From Ilyonectria destructans (taxonomy: Eukaryota; Ascomycota; Sordariomycetes; Hypocreales; Nectriaceae), in NCBI GenBank assembly GCA_020740775.1, contig JAHEWK010000013.1, positions 2,232,001 to 2,296,000 of the forward strand: 64,000 nt of DNA, in the 5' to 3' direction. The translations under genes were made by a program, and so were the position numbers. Below the pieces are notes generated by a model. That model did no database searches. It was given only the letters and a program-made list of their open reading frames with translations, and was not told the origin of the DNA. This document shows positions 46,362-58,366 of the stretch, one piece after another (the first letter of the stretch is position 1; each line of letters begins with the position of its first letter).

Positions 46362-48954
46362 GATGTGTGTGTGTTTGTAGGAGGAACGAGGTTGTTGGGT
46401 GTTCTGTAGATGATGTCAGTATGCTGAATGGCCACTGATGCCCGAGGGGGAAGAGACAACAAGGGAGAGTGACTGGAAAGAGGGGAAATGGTGAGTTGAA
46501 GGAGAAGAGGGACTCACTGTTGTTGACTAATCGAAACGGCGGTGGCTCGATTCGAATGGATAGATGCAGAAAGGGGTAGGAAAGGAGGATGGTTGGAGGA
46601 TGGTTGATGGATGAAGAGGGTGAAGAGGGTGGATGGATGGATAAATGCAAGATGGATGGATGGTTGATGGATGAGTGACGGATGACTGGCTTGTGATGAC
46701 GGAGGGAGGAAGGAGGCACACACAAGGAGAAACGACTAGATCGGTACGAGAGGAATTGTTTATATACCTTCTCCGTGTGTGCTCGCCAGCCTCTTACAGC
46801 ATCGAGCGGGGTAAGTGCGCGTGAGCAAGTGGTTGCGTCCGGGTATATGTGAGAGACCAAGACGAGTGCGAGGAGTCGACGCCGTCAGAGACACGCACAC
46901 TGTACGGTGTCCACAGGGGGCGTTCAAGGTGCGCTGCAGCATGCGAGGGCGTGCAATTCCACCCAATCTCGAAGCCTCCCGCACCGCCATCGCATCGCTG
47001 ATTCGCCGCGCCGCGTCCTCTACTGGGTCCCCATGGCGCTTCCCCGGACGGAGCCTACGTCTCGAGACAGTGCGACGCTGTGACGCTGTGACGCTGCGGA
47101 CGGTGGCGCTGGCACGCGAGAGCCAGGGAACGCCAGCGGCGCAGAGGCGAGGGCACCGACTGATCAATCCGCCGGCGTGGACCACGCATTGGGCGTGTGG
47201 GAATCCGCGTCGTCTCTGCGCGTCTCCGTCTCATCCTCTTCGCACATCGTCCGAGTCTCACGGCGTTTCGCCCACAGGCAGCGTCGCGTTGAGCCGGCAG
47301 ACCCCGCCGGCAGATGCCACGGTGGCGTGGTGTCGACGTCGAAGTGGTTCCTGGTCGCCAGACGGCATCGAAAAAATCCACGTCGCGGTGGAGGAATGAT
47401 ACGTAAATGGGGGATGGAACTGGCCAATTGCTCCCTGTCGCCGGGCCGCAGCGCTGGCGGACAGCCGTGGTCGTGAGGATGCCTCATGTTGCATCTAATT
47501 TCAAATCCTCCACACGCCCGAATCGCCCGGAAGCCAGCGGTGGTCGTTCAGGTGGCAGCCTCTGAATGCTCTCCCTGTCGTTGCTCGCCCCAGGCCCCTG
47601 AGTACCCACTCGCCACTGGACGACCCACTACCCCAGACGGCACTTGGGGCACTAAAAACGGCGCCCCATTGAGGCCCATCCGAGTTCCCCATAAGCCCCA
47701 TAAGCCCCGTAGGCCCCACTGGGTCGGGCCTCGACGACCACTGAGGCGAGCGCGAGTCACTGAGCGGGCGCTGAGGCTCAGGCCTGCGAACCACTAAGAT
47801 GGCCCTTATTGATTGCTTGACAATCAGCAGTTCGAGCGTCCGCCTGCTTAGTCGCCTTTATCAGGACCAAGATGACCAGGGCATTTTGAATCTATTGATC
47901 TGTGATATCTTAACCTGCCTAAATTTCCTTGGTCTCTCCGTCTTACTCGGCCACAATCGCGCTGAGCAGCAATTTCATGTTGATGCCACCAAAGCAAGTA
48001 TCCTGCCGCCGTCGCGTGATCACCTACCCCGCCTCGGAAGCAGCAGAGGTGTCTGTCATCATCATTCTTCACCAAACCTCCCACCACCGCAAGCTACCTA
48101 CGCAAAGTTCCCCAGTTCATCCAAACCTAATGCCTTAGCCAACGCGCCGTCTCTCCAGCGCGCATTCCATCTCAGGCTCCCTCGCCGGAACCGCCCCTGG
48201 GCTGGGCCTCACGACTGAGCCGCATCATCCGTGGCGCGGGACCAGCCCCTCTCCGGATTCTGGGACGCACAGGCGATCCTAGGTGCCACAATAAGGGTAC
48301 CACAATAAGTGGAGTGATGTGGGCTTGGACCGCTTGCGCTTCTTCTTGTCGTGTCACAGACAACATGGCCTGGGCATATTCCACTTCCGGGAAATAGTGC
48401 CCTCGCCATTGCTCAAATGGGCAGAAAGCTATAAATTCCAACACTGCAAGCGGGTGCTAACACGTCGTTTCATTTACGCATTGAGGTGGTGTTGCTTGAT
48501 GTGCTATTGGTCGTTGTTGTGTAGCTTTCTTCTCAGCTCGTCTAGTTGCCCGGGCGGTGAGACGAGGTTGGCTGAGACTGGACTTTCAATGGCGCATCAT
48601 GATAGATGCGCTATTGAGTAATACGGTATTAATTTGTTTATGAAATAGACAGTTGCAGTGACTTAGGGAAAATATAGAATCTCGGGTTATACAATGAACA
48701 CAGCAGCGCAGTTTGACCATTCAAGCATTGTGAGATTTTTCGATGCTACGTAATTTAGCGATGCCTGGGGACAAGCCGCTGGCACCGCGCCCCAGCATAA
48801 TGTGAAACTCCGGCGAGCATACTATTTCACGTACGGCTACTCAGAACACGCCATCTAATGATAATTCCCCTATCCTTTCTCACTCTGAAGCAAAAGGCGT
48901 CGCTAGCTAAATTCTGACACGCCAAAACTATCTAACCTCAGTGTAAACATCCAA
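46362..48954. other. Intergenic region, GC-rich, with simple repeats
   Basis: Overlapping frames on both strands around 46.8-47.8 kb are GC-driven and match no family. The stretch starts with a GGAT microsatellite. Around 47690-47720 there is a short CCCCATAAG/CCCCGTAGG repeat. The 48-49 kb part appears empty. Confidence 0.5.
46586..46676. repeat. (GGAT)n-like microsatellite
   Basis: Imperfect GGAT/GATGGTT units interspersed with GAAGAGGGT repeat for about 90 bp upstream of the small conserved gene. Confidence 0.75.
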
Positions 48955-49224
48955 TCATTCAGAGCATGTTTTGTGCATATTCCACACCAGAATCACAATC
49001 ACCGCCGCAAGCGTTAAGCAAACACCAACTCCGACACCAATTCTCTCCAACGCCCCGGTGAATAAACCCGATGGTATCTGCGGTGGCTGGACTTCTTCCG
49101 ATGACGTGGTTGTCAGACTCGCCGTTTTCAGACTCGCCGTTTTAAGACTCGTGGTTGTCGGGCTCATTACGGTCAATCTTGTGGTTGACTCCCAGAACTC
49201 GGGACTTCTATTGTCAGCTCCCAT
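48955..49224 (-). CDS. Possible small Ser/Thr-rich membrane protein or fragment
   Basis: An 89-aa ORF from ATG to stop. A Thr/Ser-rich stretch with repeated SLKTA units is followed by GLFTGALERIGVGVGVCL and a hydrophobic segment ending in VILVWNMHK. This resembles the membrane-anchor end of fungal wall-sensor or mucin-like proteins, but the large extracellular part is absent upstream. It could be a gene remnant, a tail exon of an unrecognised gene, or chance. The repeat is also visible in DNA at 49114-49158. Confidence 0.3.
   Translation of the reverse strand: MGADNRSPEFWESTTRLTVMSPTTTSLKTASLKTASLTTTSSEEVQPPQIPSGLFTGALERIGVGVGVCLTLAAVIVILVWNMHKTCSE
49114..49158. repeat. Three imperfect 15-bp tandem repeats
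   Basis: Units similar to CAGACTCGCCGTTTT occur three times in a row, the last diverged. They encode the SLKTA units of the small ORF. Confidence 0.6.
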
Positions 49225-49812
49225 TTTCGCAACCTTATTCTAGCGTCAATGTCTGTCTCCCAGCTTGGTTTCATTTCTGCTGAATTAATTTCTATAACTG
49301 AGAATTTAGTCTATACAGGATTCTAACCAAGTCTAGAGCTTAGGTATTGCTATCGACTCATCCAGCTCTTGTTTTATTGGATTTTAGTGAGATGCTTTCA
49401 ATTACACAGCGCACGCAACATATGTCGCCCAAGGACATTCTCACTTGTCTCACCAATCCTCGTGCATAACTCTTCCAATGAACCTGTAATGGGATTAATT
49501 GGACGGATAAGCTGTTCGCACCGGCAGCATGGATCTAAGTCCACAAGGATTGAATGTCCGCATTTGTAGCAATGGCCATTCAGTCAAAGTGCTAATAGTG
49601 CAGATTTCACAACAGCCTTATTTCCATAATACTCGTAGATTGCAATAACTTGTGCACTAATTATTGTGGTCCTGATCCTCATACCCTGTATATTCTAATA
49701 CCGGGGTATCCAATGGCGTCTGATTTGGCGCAAGCCAAAGTGCTAAGCGTGCACGCGGCGCGTTCCTTTGACCCTGTCGTGTTCCGTTCTCAGCTCCTCG
49801 AGCAAGACAGCA
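49225..49812. other. Spacer upstream of the GT32 gene
   Basis: The likely promoter and 5' UTR of the glycosyltransferase gene. A short frame at 49650-49889 overlaps its start but shows no known protein. Confidence 0.45.
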
Positions 49813-50947
49813 ATGGTGCTGTCGACGATACCCAGGAAATACACGTATGCCCTACTAACAGGCATCGCGTTGATTGTGTTTCTGTTTAGCCACTACTCAT
49901 TCGAAAACCCCGCACACTGTTCGTTCAAGACCCTTGCAACTCCCTATCATTTCCTCGCCTGCCTGTTTGATCGAGCATGGCAAGCTAACCCAATACCGTC
50001 CAGCAAGCATCATCCCCCAAGCACCGTCACCAGCGTCCCCGACTACACAAGATTCCAAACCTCCACAAGAGCCCGAGCAAACACAAGATCCTGAACCAAC
50101 ACCAGACCCCGAGCCAACACAAGACTCCGCGCCAGACATTCCAGAGTCGCAATCCCTTGCCGCGCAACCCTTCCCCCTAAAGATTTGGCAGAGCTGGAAA
50201 GACGACGCAGAAGACCCAACAGACCGAACCATCGGCTTCCCCCATCAATGGCGAGCAGTGAACCCTACATGGCGGTATGAGCGTATCACAGATGCCAATA
50301 ATGACGTCTATGTTCGGGACCGCTTCGATCCGCCGATCTGGGGCGTCTTCGAAAGCTTGAAGGATCCAATTCTCAAGGCTGACTTCTTGCGATACCTCAT
50401 TCTGTTTGGGGAAGGCGGCGTCTGGGCCGACATTGATGTCTTTCCACACCAGCCCGTTTCAAAATGGATCCCGGAAGAGTATCAAGGCAATGTAAGCTTG
50501 GTTATTGGTATCGAGAATGACCACCACAAAGAGCCAATTTGGCCCGGCTCTCCATATTCCGTTCAGCTGTGCCAATACACCGTCTTAGCCAAGCCAGGAC
50601 ACCCGGCTCTTAAGGTCCTTGTCGACCAGGTGGCCGCAGACCTTGAGCAGTTGGTTAAATCCAAGCAGCCGGGAGACGATACTACCTTTGAGGAGGTTAT
50701 GGCCACTACTGGACCGTTTGCCTTCACCAAAGTGATGATGGATTACTTCACCAACATGACGAGTGTGGATCACACTGGTGATGAGTTCGATGACCTTCAA
50801 GAGCCCCGACTGATTGGCGACGTGCTGGTTCTGCCCAAGGATAGCTTTGGCTGGTTGCCACAAGAGCATACACATGAAAAGGGCGATGCCATGATCCTTG
50901 TCGAGCACCTATTTATCGGGTCTTGGCGGGATGGTCATCCTGGCTGA
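49813..50947 (+). CDS. GT32 glycosyltransferase (OCH1-like mannosyltransferase)
   Basis: Two exons (49813-49918, 50004-50947) give 349 aa. Exon 1 encodes a type II signal anchor, YALLTGIALIVFLFSHYSF. Exon 2 opens with a Pro/Gln/Asp/Glu-rich stalk (repeats of QDPEPT), then the catalytic domain: FPLKIWQSWKDD, WRYERITDANND, DPILKADFLRYLILF and GGVWADIDVFP, whose DxD binds Mn/GDP-mannose. LVEHLFIGSW is near the end. Family members sit in the Golgi and add mannose to N-glycans or sphingolipids. The exon 1 donor (GTTCGT) is weak; another in-frame ATG at 49768 is possible. The catalytic part is secure, the N-terminus less so. Confidence 0.78.
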
Positions 50948-51615
50948 GGGTGCACTTTGCTCTGCAAGACTTAGAAACGACCGTGAAGACGTTATGTAAA
51001 AGAATAATACCGAGACCTAACCCGGAAGCGCGTGTACTTTCTCTGGAGGAAGACATTAATTTGTCTTAATTGCCGGATACGCCAGTACCAAAAATGTCTG
51101 CAAGCCGAAACCCTTGCCACTGTGGCGAATAGGAATGGTTGTATCTGTGGACTTTGGGCAGGTCGGGGTGTTTTTTTTTCTCGCGCTGCTGCAGCTGTCC
51201 CACCATCGAAAATTTTGTCCAAGATCCGATCCGCCACTCTCTAACCAATGGAGATAGCCATGTGGCCTAAGTTATGGACAGGTCTGTTCGCAGCTTACAT
51301 GTTACGCGATGCTGCATTGTTTCTTGACCAAGGACTACTGCATGAGTGGCGTCCGTATCCACGAAAGGCCCGCTTTTCACCGAGCGACGGCTCCGGAGGG
51401 GACAAGCTCCGTTTCCGACGATGGAGTGACTCCATCGTTCGCGACTCGACTCGCTTGCTCTTCCTGCACCAACCCACGCCGTTTGGTTCATGAATGGCTC
51501 GCCGCGCTCTACATCTAACTGTGGTGGAACTTGACGGAACTTGGGATCCCTAACCTTCGCTGCGTGAGTGTCATTGCGCCAGACCTTCCCGCCTCGAGCA
51601 ACAGACCCGACAATC
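50948..51615. promoter_or_regulatory. Spacer with the promoter of the amino-acid transporter
   Basis: GT32 and the transporter run in the same direction; this 0.67-kb stretch should hold the first 3' UTR and second promoter. No gene is seen. Confidence 0.45.
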
Positions 51616-53412
51616 ATGGCCGACTACCTCCCCGACCTCGCCGGCAGCCCGGGCAGCCAGCATAGCAGGCGTCAGGCCGAAATCCTCGATCGCCACCTCC
51701 CCGACGGCTACTCGGCCGAGCCCGACGTCAGTCTCCTCGGCCCTGGCCAAACCCTGGACCCGTCGGCCTCTGGCCTGAGCCTCGACCAAGCCTCCAACAC
51801 CGACTCGATCGAATCGTCCCTCCGGCTCCAGGGCGGCGACATGCACCGCGACATCTTCAAAATCAAAGCCCGCGCAAACTCCCTCCGCCGCTCCGCGACC
51901 TTTTCCCACCATGCGTCTCCGCGCCTGAGCCATCCCGGCGACATGAGCTACCCAGAGCAGCGGGAGCCGGGCGGCTTTCGACGGCATCATTTGCGGCGGC
52001 GGGCGCGCCAGAGACCCGTGAGCGGCTACACGGCCGTGGCGAGGAATTTCGTGGATTTTCTCGACCTCTATGGTGGCTTTGCTGGCGAGAACCTCGACGA
52101 TGAAGATAGTGAGGACGAATCTGCCATCGATGACGGCATTGAGAGCGTTGACCCAGAAGAACCGCCTGAGCTTAGGCCCCTCCTAGGCCACACTAGGAGC
52201 CACAGGCGGCCTCGTAGGGAGGGCGATGCGTCAACCCTCAAAACGTTCTTCACACTCATCAAGGCCTTCATCGGAACTGGCATTCTCCTCTTGCCCAAGG
52301 CTTTCCGCAACGGCGGTATTCTTTTCTCCTCCATCACTTTGGTTGTCCTTTCTCTCGTCAACTGCCTCTGCTTCCGCCTGCTGCTGGACTGCCGAGAAAA
52401 GTATGGTGGTGGCTATGGTGAACTCGGCGCATCCATTGTCGGCCCCCGGTTTCGCAACCTCATTCTAGCCTCAATTGCGATCTCTCAACTTGGCTTTGTA
52501 TGCGCGGGGTTAATCTTCACAGCTTCTAATTTGAAGTCGTTCCTTGATGCTGTAACTCAAGGCGACGGCAGCTTCGGGGTGGGCGTCCCGACACTCATTG
52601 CCATCCAGCTTATTTTGTTGATACCACTGGCCTTGATTCGAAACATTTCCAAGCTAGGACCCGTGGCCCTGCTGGCTGACGCTTTTATCTTGATCGGACT
52701 CTCCTACATTTGGTACTTTGACATCTTGGCGTTGGCCAGGAATGGTCTTGAGCCCTCGGTCAGGCTATTCAATCCCTCCGACTACACGCTGACCATCGGC
52801 TCTGCCATTTTCACATTCGAAGGAATCGGTTTAATTTTGCCCATTCAATCCAGCATGAAGAAACCGGAGCATTTCAGCAATCTTCTCTACTTTGTCATGT
52901 TTCTCATCACCATCATCTTCACCTCGGTGGGTGCTCTGTGTTACGGAACTTTTGGCGAGAACACCAAGATCCAGATCATGTCCAACTTCCCGCAGGACTC
53001 GCCTATCGTCAACGCGGTGCAGTTCCTCTACTCGATGGCCGTCCTCGCCGGAGACCCGGTCCAGCTGTTCCCTGCCGCCCGCATCATCGAGACTTCGATC
53101 TTCGGAGAACTGGCGACGGGCAAGAAGAGCGCTGCCATCAAGTGGAAGAAGAATGCTCTCAGGACGGCCATCGTGGGACTCTGCGCAGTGGTCAGCATAG
53201 TCGGGGCCAGTGATCTGGACAAGTTTGTTGCATTGATTGGTAGTTTTGCATGTGTTCCTCTGGTTTACATATATCCGGCGTATCTGCATTACAAGGGCGC
53301 AGCAGAAAAGACATGGGTCAAGATGCTAGACATTGTGCTCATCATTGTCGGGTTCATCGGCATGGTCTACACGACTATGGTCTGTGTGTCTCAGTGGGTT
53401 CAAGATTCGTGA
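51616..53412 (+). CDS. Vacuolar amino-acid transporter (AVT3/AVT4-type, AAAP family)
   Basis: An intronless ORF of 598 aa. About 205 hydrophilic residues precede the membrane part, with Ser/Arg-rich stretches, an acidic DDEDSEDESAIDD patch and ELRPLLGH. The transporter domain starts STLKTFFTLIKAFIGTGILLLPKAF without a break and has about 11 spans. Landmarks are SQLGFVCAGLIFTASN and FTFEGIGLILPIQSSMKKPE. This fits the AVT3/4 branch that exports neutral or basic amino acids from the vacuole; the long N-terminus is usual there. I chose the ATG at 51616; an in-frame ATG at 51568 adds 16 residues of no obvious value. Lack of introns contrasts with neighbouring genes. Confidence 0.9.
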   Translation: MADYLPDLAGSPGSQHSRRQAEILDRHLPDGYSAEPDVSLLGPGQTLDPSASGLSLDQASNTDSIESSLRLQGGDMHRDIFKIKARANSLRRSATFSHHASPRLSHPGDMSYPEQREPGGFRRHHLRRRARQRPVSGYTAVARNFVDFLDLYGGFAGENLDDEDSEDESAIDDGIESVDPEEPPELRPLLGHTRSHRRPRREGDASTLKTFFTLIKAFIGTGILLLPKAFRNGGILFSSITLVVLSLVNCLCFRLLLDCREKYGGGYGELGASIVGPRFRNLILASIAISQLGFVCAGLIFTASNLKSFLDAVTQGDGSFGVGVPTLIAIQLILLIPLALIRNISKLGPVALLADAFILIGLSYIWYFDILALARNGLEPSVRLFNPSDYTLTIGSAIFTFEGIGLILPIQSSMKKPEHFSNLLYFVMFLITIIFTSVGALCYGTFGENTKIQIMSNFPQDSPIVNAVQFLYSMAVLAGDPVQLFPAARIIETSIFGELATGKKSAAIKWKKNALRTAIVGLCAVVSIVGASDLDKFVALIGSFACVPLVYIYPAYLHYKGAAEKTWVKMLDIVLIIVGFIGMVYTTMVCVSQWVQDS

Positions 53413-56077
53413 TGCTGTTCATCACACCGTCATGGGCATTGCATATAGGAAAAGAGAGGGAGGGGGAAAAGGGGTAACAGACGTAGGATTTGGTAGGTTT
53501 GTATTGAGCACCTGGTTTTGCGTACTCGGAGTTTTTGCCGATCCATAGGATAATACAATGTTTTCTGGAGATGCTGTGATCTGGACCGTCATGGGCCCAG
53601 TACATCTGATTGAAGGAGACCGAGACCGGAACTAGCCAAACATGGAGGCCGGCATACGCCTTTTGGCCTAATGTGAGATCCACGTGGGAACTCGCCAAGT
53701 CGACCAACCGCCAGCCCCCATTGAGTCGGGTGCTGCCTGGGCGCGTCCACGTCCCTGACTCAAATTAACGAAGGTGCAGGCAGCTTACTGACTCTGCAAG
53801 GTCATGGGTGGGCGAAACTCACAGCTCCTTGAGCCACGCGGAGTAGTATCGCAAGCTTTGAAAGCGTGAGCAGCTAACCTGCATAGCGAGGGCAAGCAAA
53901 AGCAGATGCGGGTGGAGACTCGTCAAGATTGAAGCGACAGTTCTGCAGCTCAGGTGAGCATGCACAGCACCCACGACAAAACACCAAAAGAGATATCCCG
54001 GAGCCACACGTCGGAGCCAAACGCACCGACACCGCAAGCGGAGTTGTCGCTCAGGATGCTTCGAGACTGGCGTGGCCACTGGGGCATGAACCACGACGAC
54101 GTCTCCGGGATTTCCTAAAATGGACTAAACAAGGCACGTTACCAAATCTCGCCCGGCTCGGGGAGATACGGCCCACCCGCATACATATGCACGCCGCGGA
54201 GTCGAGCCTCCTCGTCCGTCGGCCCCGAAAGCAGCTGCGCGGCGAATGAAGCGGAAAATGTGAAGGGGAGTTCTTATTATCACATTGTGCCAAGCCGCCG
54301 CACACCCAAACTGCCTCGGCATGCAACGATGCTAGATAGTGTAGGCCCTTATCCATCTGGGACCCGGACGGCATCAAGCAAGCCCGGCCGTGCCGATCGC
54401 TGTCAGAGCGACGCCAATCTCCCAGCGTGCCGGGAGCGATGAGGGCATCCACGAGTCGCGGGCAGGGAATTGAGCGGATGGCAACGACGAGAGGCTGCAT
54501 CCTTGTTTCAACTACATGTGCAAGACACATCGTCCACACTGGATGCATCATGCAATTGCTCGGGAATACTCTCGGTTCACGGGAACTGTGTAGTCCAAAA
54601 TCCCAAGTGAAATGTAAACCCTCTAAAACTTCAACTTCTCCACGCAAGCCGTCAATCAGCTCATATCAAGCAAGCTCATCCATCTGGTGCATGCTCGGCC
54701 GGGACTCGCCGCAACGCTCACGGCTCGGCTTAGAACCCCACCCGCAGCACCGAGCAGCTCACGGGATTCTCCTTTTTGATACATCTCATGATATCTGCCG
54801 CACTCAGCCATTATCTCGACCCCCTCCCGATGGTAAGCTCCAACCCGCATGCTTAGTGTCCCGGAGGGTGTGCTCCCACTTAGACGCTCTCATCCAGGTA
54901 CTCCGTAGCGTGTCGATCTTTCGCAAGGCAATTGCAGCCGCCTAGGCAGGTATCAGAATAGATGGATGAATGCAGCAGGCTCGGATTGCCCTCGCTCAAC
55001 AAAAATAGACTCCTCCAGGCCAGTCTAGACATCTCCATCTCCGGATCTGGTCCTCCTCAGTGGAGCTCACAACCTCTGCCATGTCGCATCGTGACAATGC
55101 GACGTCCGAACCAGAAACCCCCATCATCCTCGGTCTTTTGCCCTTTGCTCTGGCTTGTGTCGGTTAGCAGAACGTCGACAAACCTTGGCTTCGACGCTAA
55201 GGCGCCACGACCCCAAACTCCACATGCCGGCCATTCCAAATCCAGAGCTAGGGGGTGAGAAACAAAGGATGGGGAATGGAGGCTTCGTTCGTTATTGGGG
55301 GGGCAATTGCATGGGCGTGCATGTCGAGGACACGCCTTGCAGCAAGCACCCCGGTCCTGTCTCCGCGTGCCGTGTCCCCATCTCCACAGCCCAAGACGCG
55401 AGCGACGATGGCCTCACAGAAGGGCCCTCCTTCCCAAGCGGCTCATCCGAGGTCATGGGATGCTCTGGAAACCCCCAAGCAAAGCAGCGATCCCTAGGCG
55501 GCACGACGCGAGGCCTACGGGAGGAAGGCCGTACGGGAGGCGCCTAGGGGCACAGCTCAAGGCTAATTGAGTCTCCATCTAGGCCGGGCCGCGGGGGTCT
55601 GTGGTTGGGCTTCTTTTGGTCCGGGGTGGCTGACGTCGATCGCACCCCCCGTCGCGGCCCTGAGTTTAACTGTTGCAGGAAATCCGAGCCTCCGCCGGCA
55701 TCTTCGATATCGTCCTAGTGCTGGCTTCGTTGCAACCTCCTCTTCCACATTTACCTTTGCGAGCTGGTCCCGTCGCCGCCGCCCGTTGCGTCGTGTCCAG
55801 AGCCACCCTCCTCGTGACGCTGATTGAGGGTGGTTGATGTACCCAAAGCCACAGAACACTCTCGATTCTGACCATGATGCCCCCTCACGGATAGCCCAGA
55901 CTTGTGCTGGCTGTCAGTGGCTACCACCCGCAAGCTTCGTGTGTATAAGAAAGCTTCTTCCTCGCCTTAAGCTTGGAAGTGTGTGCCAGAACATCTCGCA
56001 ATCAGTCCATCCACCCATTCATCCCACCCCGCCCCAGACATCTACACCATCGCAGCAGTTGCAGCAATCGTAGCACC
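53413..56077. other. Long intergenic region
   Basis: Many overlapping frames between 53.8 and 55.9 kb, none resembling a known protein. The last 200 bp, with a CA/CC-rich leader and CATCCACC strings, look like the 5' UTR of the SDR gene. I see no mobile element. Confidence 0.5.
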
Positions 56078-57133
56078 ATGTCTCAAACCAACGCCACCGT
56101 CGAGACGCTCACCGAAGCTCTGCCTACCGTCAAGGTAGCAGCTCAGCAAAACCCCATCCCCATCCATACTCTCCAGACCACCTCTGCTTCTGACAATGCT
56201 GCTCTCGGCCAGCGTCACCTATTGCCCGAATTCAGCCTCAAGGACAAGGTCATCGTTGTTTCTGGTGGCGCACGAGGCTTGGGCTTGATCCAGATCGAGG
56301 CCTTGCTCGAGGCCGGCGCCAAAGGTGAGATTCCCAATCGTAAAGGCGACATTTGACAACTTTGCTGACACTAACTCAGTCTGGGCCATCGATCGATTGG
56401 AGTCCCCAGAATCCGACCCGACCTCGGATTTCGCGAAGATCTCCAAACGGGCACGCGAGGAGCTTGGCACCTCCTTGGCATATCGTCAAGTTGACGTGAG
56501 AAACTCTGCAGAGCTGAACAAGATCTTCGAGGACGTTGCCGATCAGACCGGTCGTATGGATGGCTTGATCGCCGCTGCGGGCATCAACCAGGAGACGCCG
56601 GCCCTTGAGTACACAGCTGAGGACGCTGATCGAATGATGAGCATCAACTTTACCGGTTGCTTCATGACTGCCCAAGCGGCAGCTCGTCAAATGGTTCGCC
56701 TCAAGACGCCTGGAAGCATCTGCCTCATCGCCAGCATGAGCGGTTCAATTGCCAACAAGGGCATGATCGCCCCGTATGTAGTCACCTGCCAGGTGCCCTC
56801 CCATCCACAATCGCATCGCCACTAACGCAGACCAGGGTATACAATCCATCCAAGGCCGCCGTCGTCCAACTGGGTCGCAGCTTGGCTTCCGAATGGGGCC
56901 AGTACGGAATCCGAGTCAACACCCTCTCCCCCGGCTATATTCTGACCCAGATGCTCCAAAACCTCTTCGACGACTACCCCGAGCGCAAGACCAAGTGGGC
57001 AGGTGAGAACATGCTCGGCCGCATCAGCAGCCCCCAGGAGTTCCGCGGCGCCGCCGTCTTCCTCCTCAGCGATGCCAGCAGCTTCATGACGGGTAGCGAT
57101 CTTCGCATTGACGGAGGCCACGCAGCTTGGTAG
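56078..57133 (+). CDS. Short-chain dehydrogenase, sugar-alcohol (sorbose reductase/arabinitol dehydrogenase) type
   Basis: Three exons (56078-56324, 56380-56773, 56836-57133) give 312 aa. A 55-residue leader precedes VIVVSGGARGLGL, in which Ser replaces the usual first Thr of TGxxxGxG. AAAGINQE, IASMSGS and the active-site YNPSK follow, and the second intron falls just before that Tyr. SPGYILTQM and a C-terminal DLRIDGGHAAW end the protein. Similar fungal proteins act as mannitol, sorbose or D-arabinitol dehydrogenases. The acceptor choice at 56835 is decided by the frame into VYNPSKA. The leader could be a mitochondrial or disordered tail. Confidence 0.88.
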
Positions 57134-57364
57134 GTTGGTTTGGCGAAAAGAAATAAAGAGAACATGGTGGTGCCCTGGCCGCATTTGTCGCATACGGGTA
57201 TGTCGGCCAGGTTGGAACTCGACAGTTTTGCATTCCGGCGTCTTGTAGTATTTCTGGGACCGAGGAGAACGGATTCTGTATAAATCCTCATGTTCGCGTT
57301 GTCACTCCTCCATTTTCATAATAGGTAGAACAACGATTGACTTGTTTGAAATTTCGTATTGTCT

Positions 57365-57990
57365 TCAACTGGGACTCGTCACATGTGAGAGAACACCTTG
57401 AGGACCGAGCCTCTCTAACAGCCCGGGGCGAATTCTGAGCCTTGCCTCGATATCCTTATCCGCAAGGCCATGGCCGCGCAATTTCATTGCATCCACCATC
57501 GTTCGCATGTCGAGGAACCGCCTTCCCTGGGTGTTTGCGAGTCCCATGGACTCAAAGTCCTCCTCGGCTTCTTGTTGTAGTCGTTGTCGGGCCGAGAGCG
57601 CGGAGAGGGTCGGGTTGCTTCTGCTAGGGGGGAACGACGGTCCCATGTTGTATTGAGGCCCAAGATTATATGCGGCGGTAGACGAAGGAGAGTAGGTCGG
57701 GTTGGGGTCGGCAATGCCCATCTGCTGCAGGCGGCGGGAGAAGTCGCCATTAAAGTCGGGATCCATGGAGTCGGCGCGGATAGCTGTAGTTGCGAGTCAG
57801 CGCCCCAGCTTCATTCACTCAATGATTCAATCATTCTACCGTCATCCTTTGCGCCATCTCCCAACGGTTCAGCTTTGGTCTTGGTGATCGGTTGGCGTCG
57901 CGGCGTCGCAGCAGGGACCGCGGATCCCGGAGCGCGAGTGGGATACTTTCTCGTGGCGCCTCGGGCGACCTTTGATGATGAGGAGCCCAT
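57365..57990 (-). CDS. Conserved hypothetical protein with an N-myristoylation-type start
   Basis: Two exons (57990-57840, 57783-57365) give 189 aa. The start MGSSSSKVARGATRKYP matches the N-myristoyltransferase pattern (Gly2, Ser6) followed by basic residues, suggesting membrane attachment. The middle (AIRADSMDPDFNGDFSRRL, PNPTYSPSS) is largely disordered. A helical C-terminal half contains SNPTLSALSARQRLQ, RRFLDMRTMVDAMKLR and IEARLRIRPGLLERLG, perhaps a short helix-turn-helix-like segment. I know similar unnamed proteins in other filamentous ascomycetes. Function unknown. Confidence 0.72.
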
Positions 57991-58366
57991 TGTGCAGTGT
58001 CGGGTCGGATCAGGAGAGACAATGTGAAATTCGCCAAAGCTCGAGTATGAGGTTTCCAGGTGGGGATCAGAGCATGGCGAGCTAAGTTGGTCGACCAAAA
58101 ACATGGACGTCTTTGCGATGACCATCTTTTTTTCTGGGTCGGGACGCAATTCTTCCGGGATGGCTACACACGATGTATCAACCACCCTAGACTTCACGAC
58201 GCAATCCGCACGAATAACAACTATTCGGCATCTAGCAAATTGTAAAAAGACATGCCAATTTCCTTGCAAAGGGTTTGTTTTATAGAAAAAAGTGTTTCTT
58301 CTGCGAGGGCCTATAACCATCCTCCTCCAACCTTTAGACAAGCAGCCACCAACAGCTATCACTGCA
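57991..58366. other. Spacer between the mannanase gene and the myristoylation-candidate gene
   Basis: Contains the mannanase 3' UTR and promoter of the downstream minus-strand gene. No separate gene recognised. Confidence 0.5.

Noticed and set aside
46815..47797. Genes in the GC-rich block with several open frames
   Set aside because: All frames on both strands are similarly open and Arg/Pro/Ala-rich, the mark of base composition rather than selection.
51571..51990. Minus-strand ORF opposite the transporter N-terminus
   Set aside because: The plus-strand frame is continuous with a clear transporter; the antisense frame is a by-product of GC-rich codons.
52831..53289. Minus-strand ORF inside the transporter gene
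   Set aside because: It lies wholly within coding sequence of the membrane domain and has no recognisable protein character.
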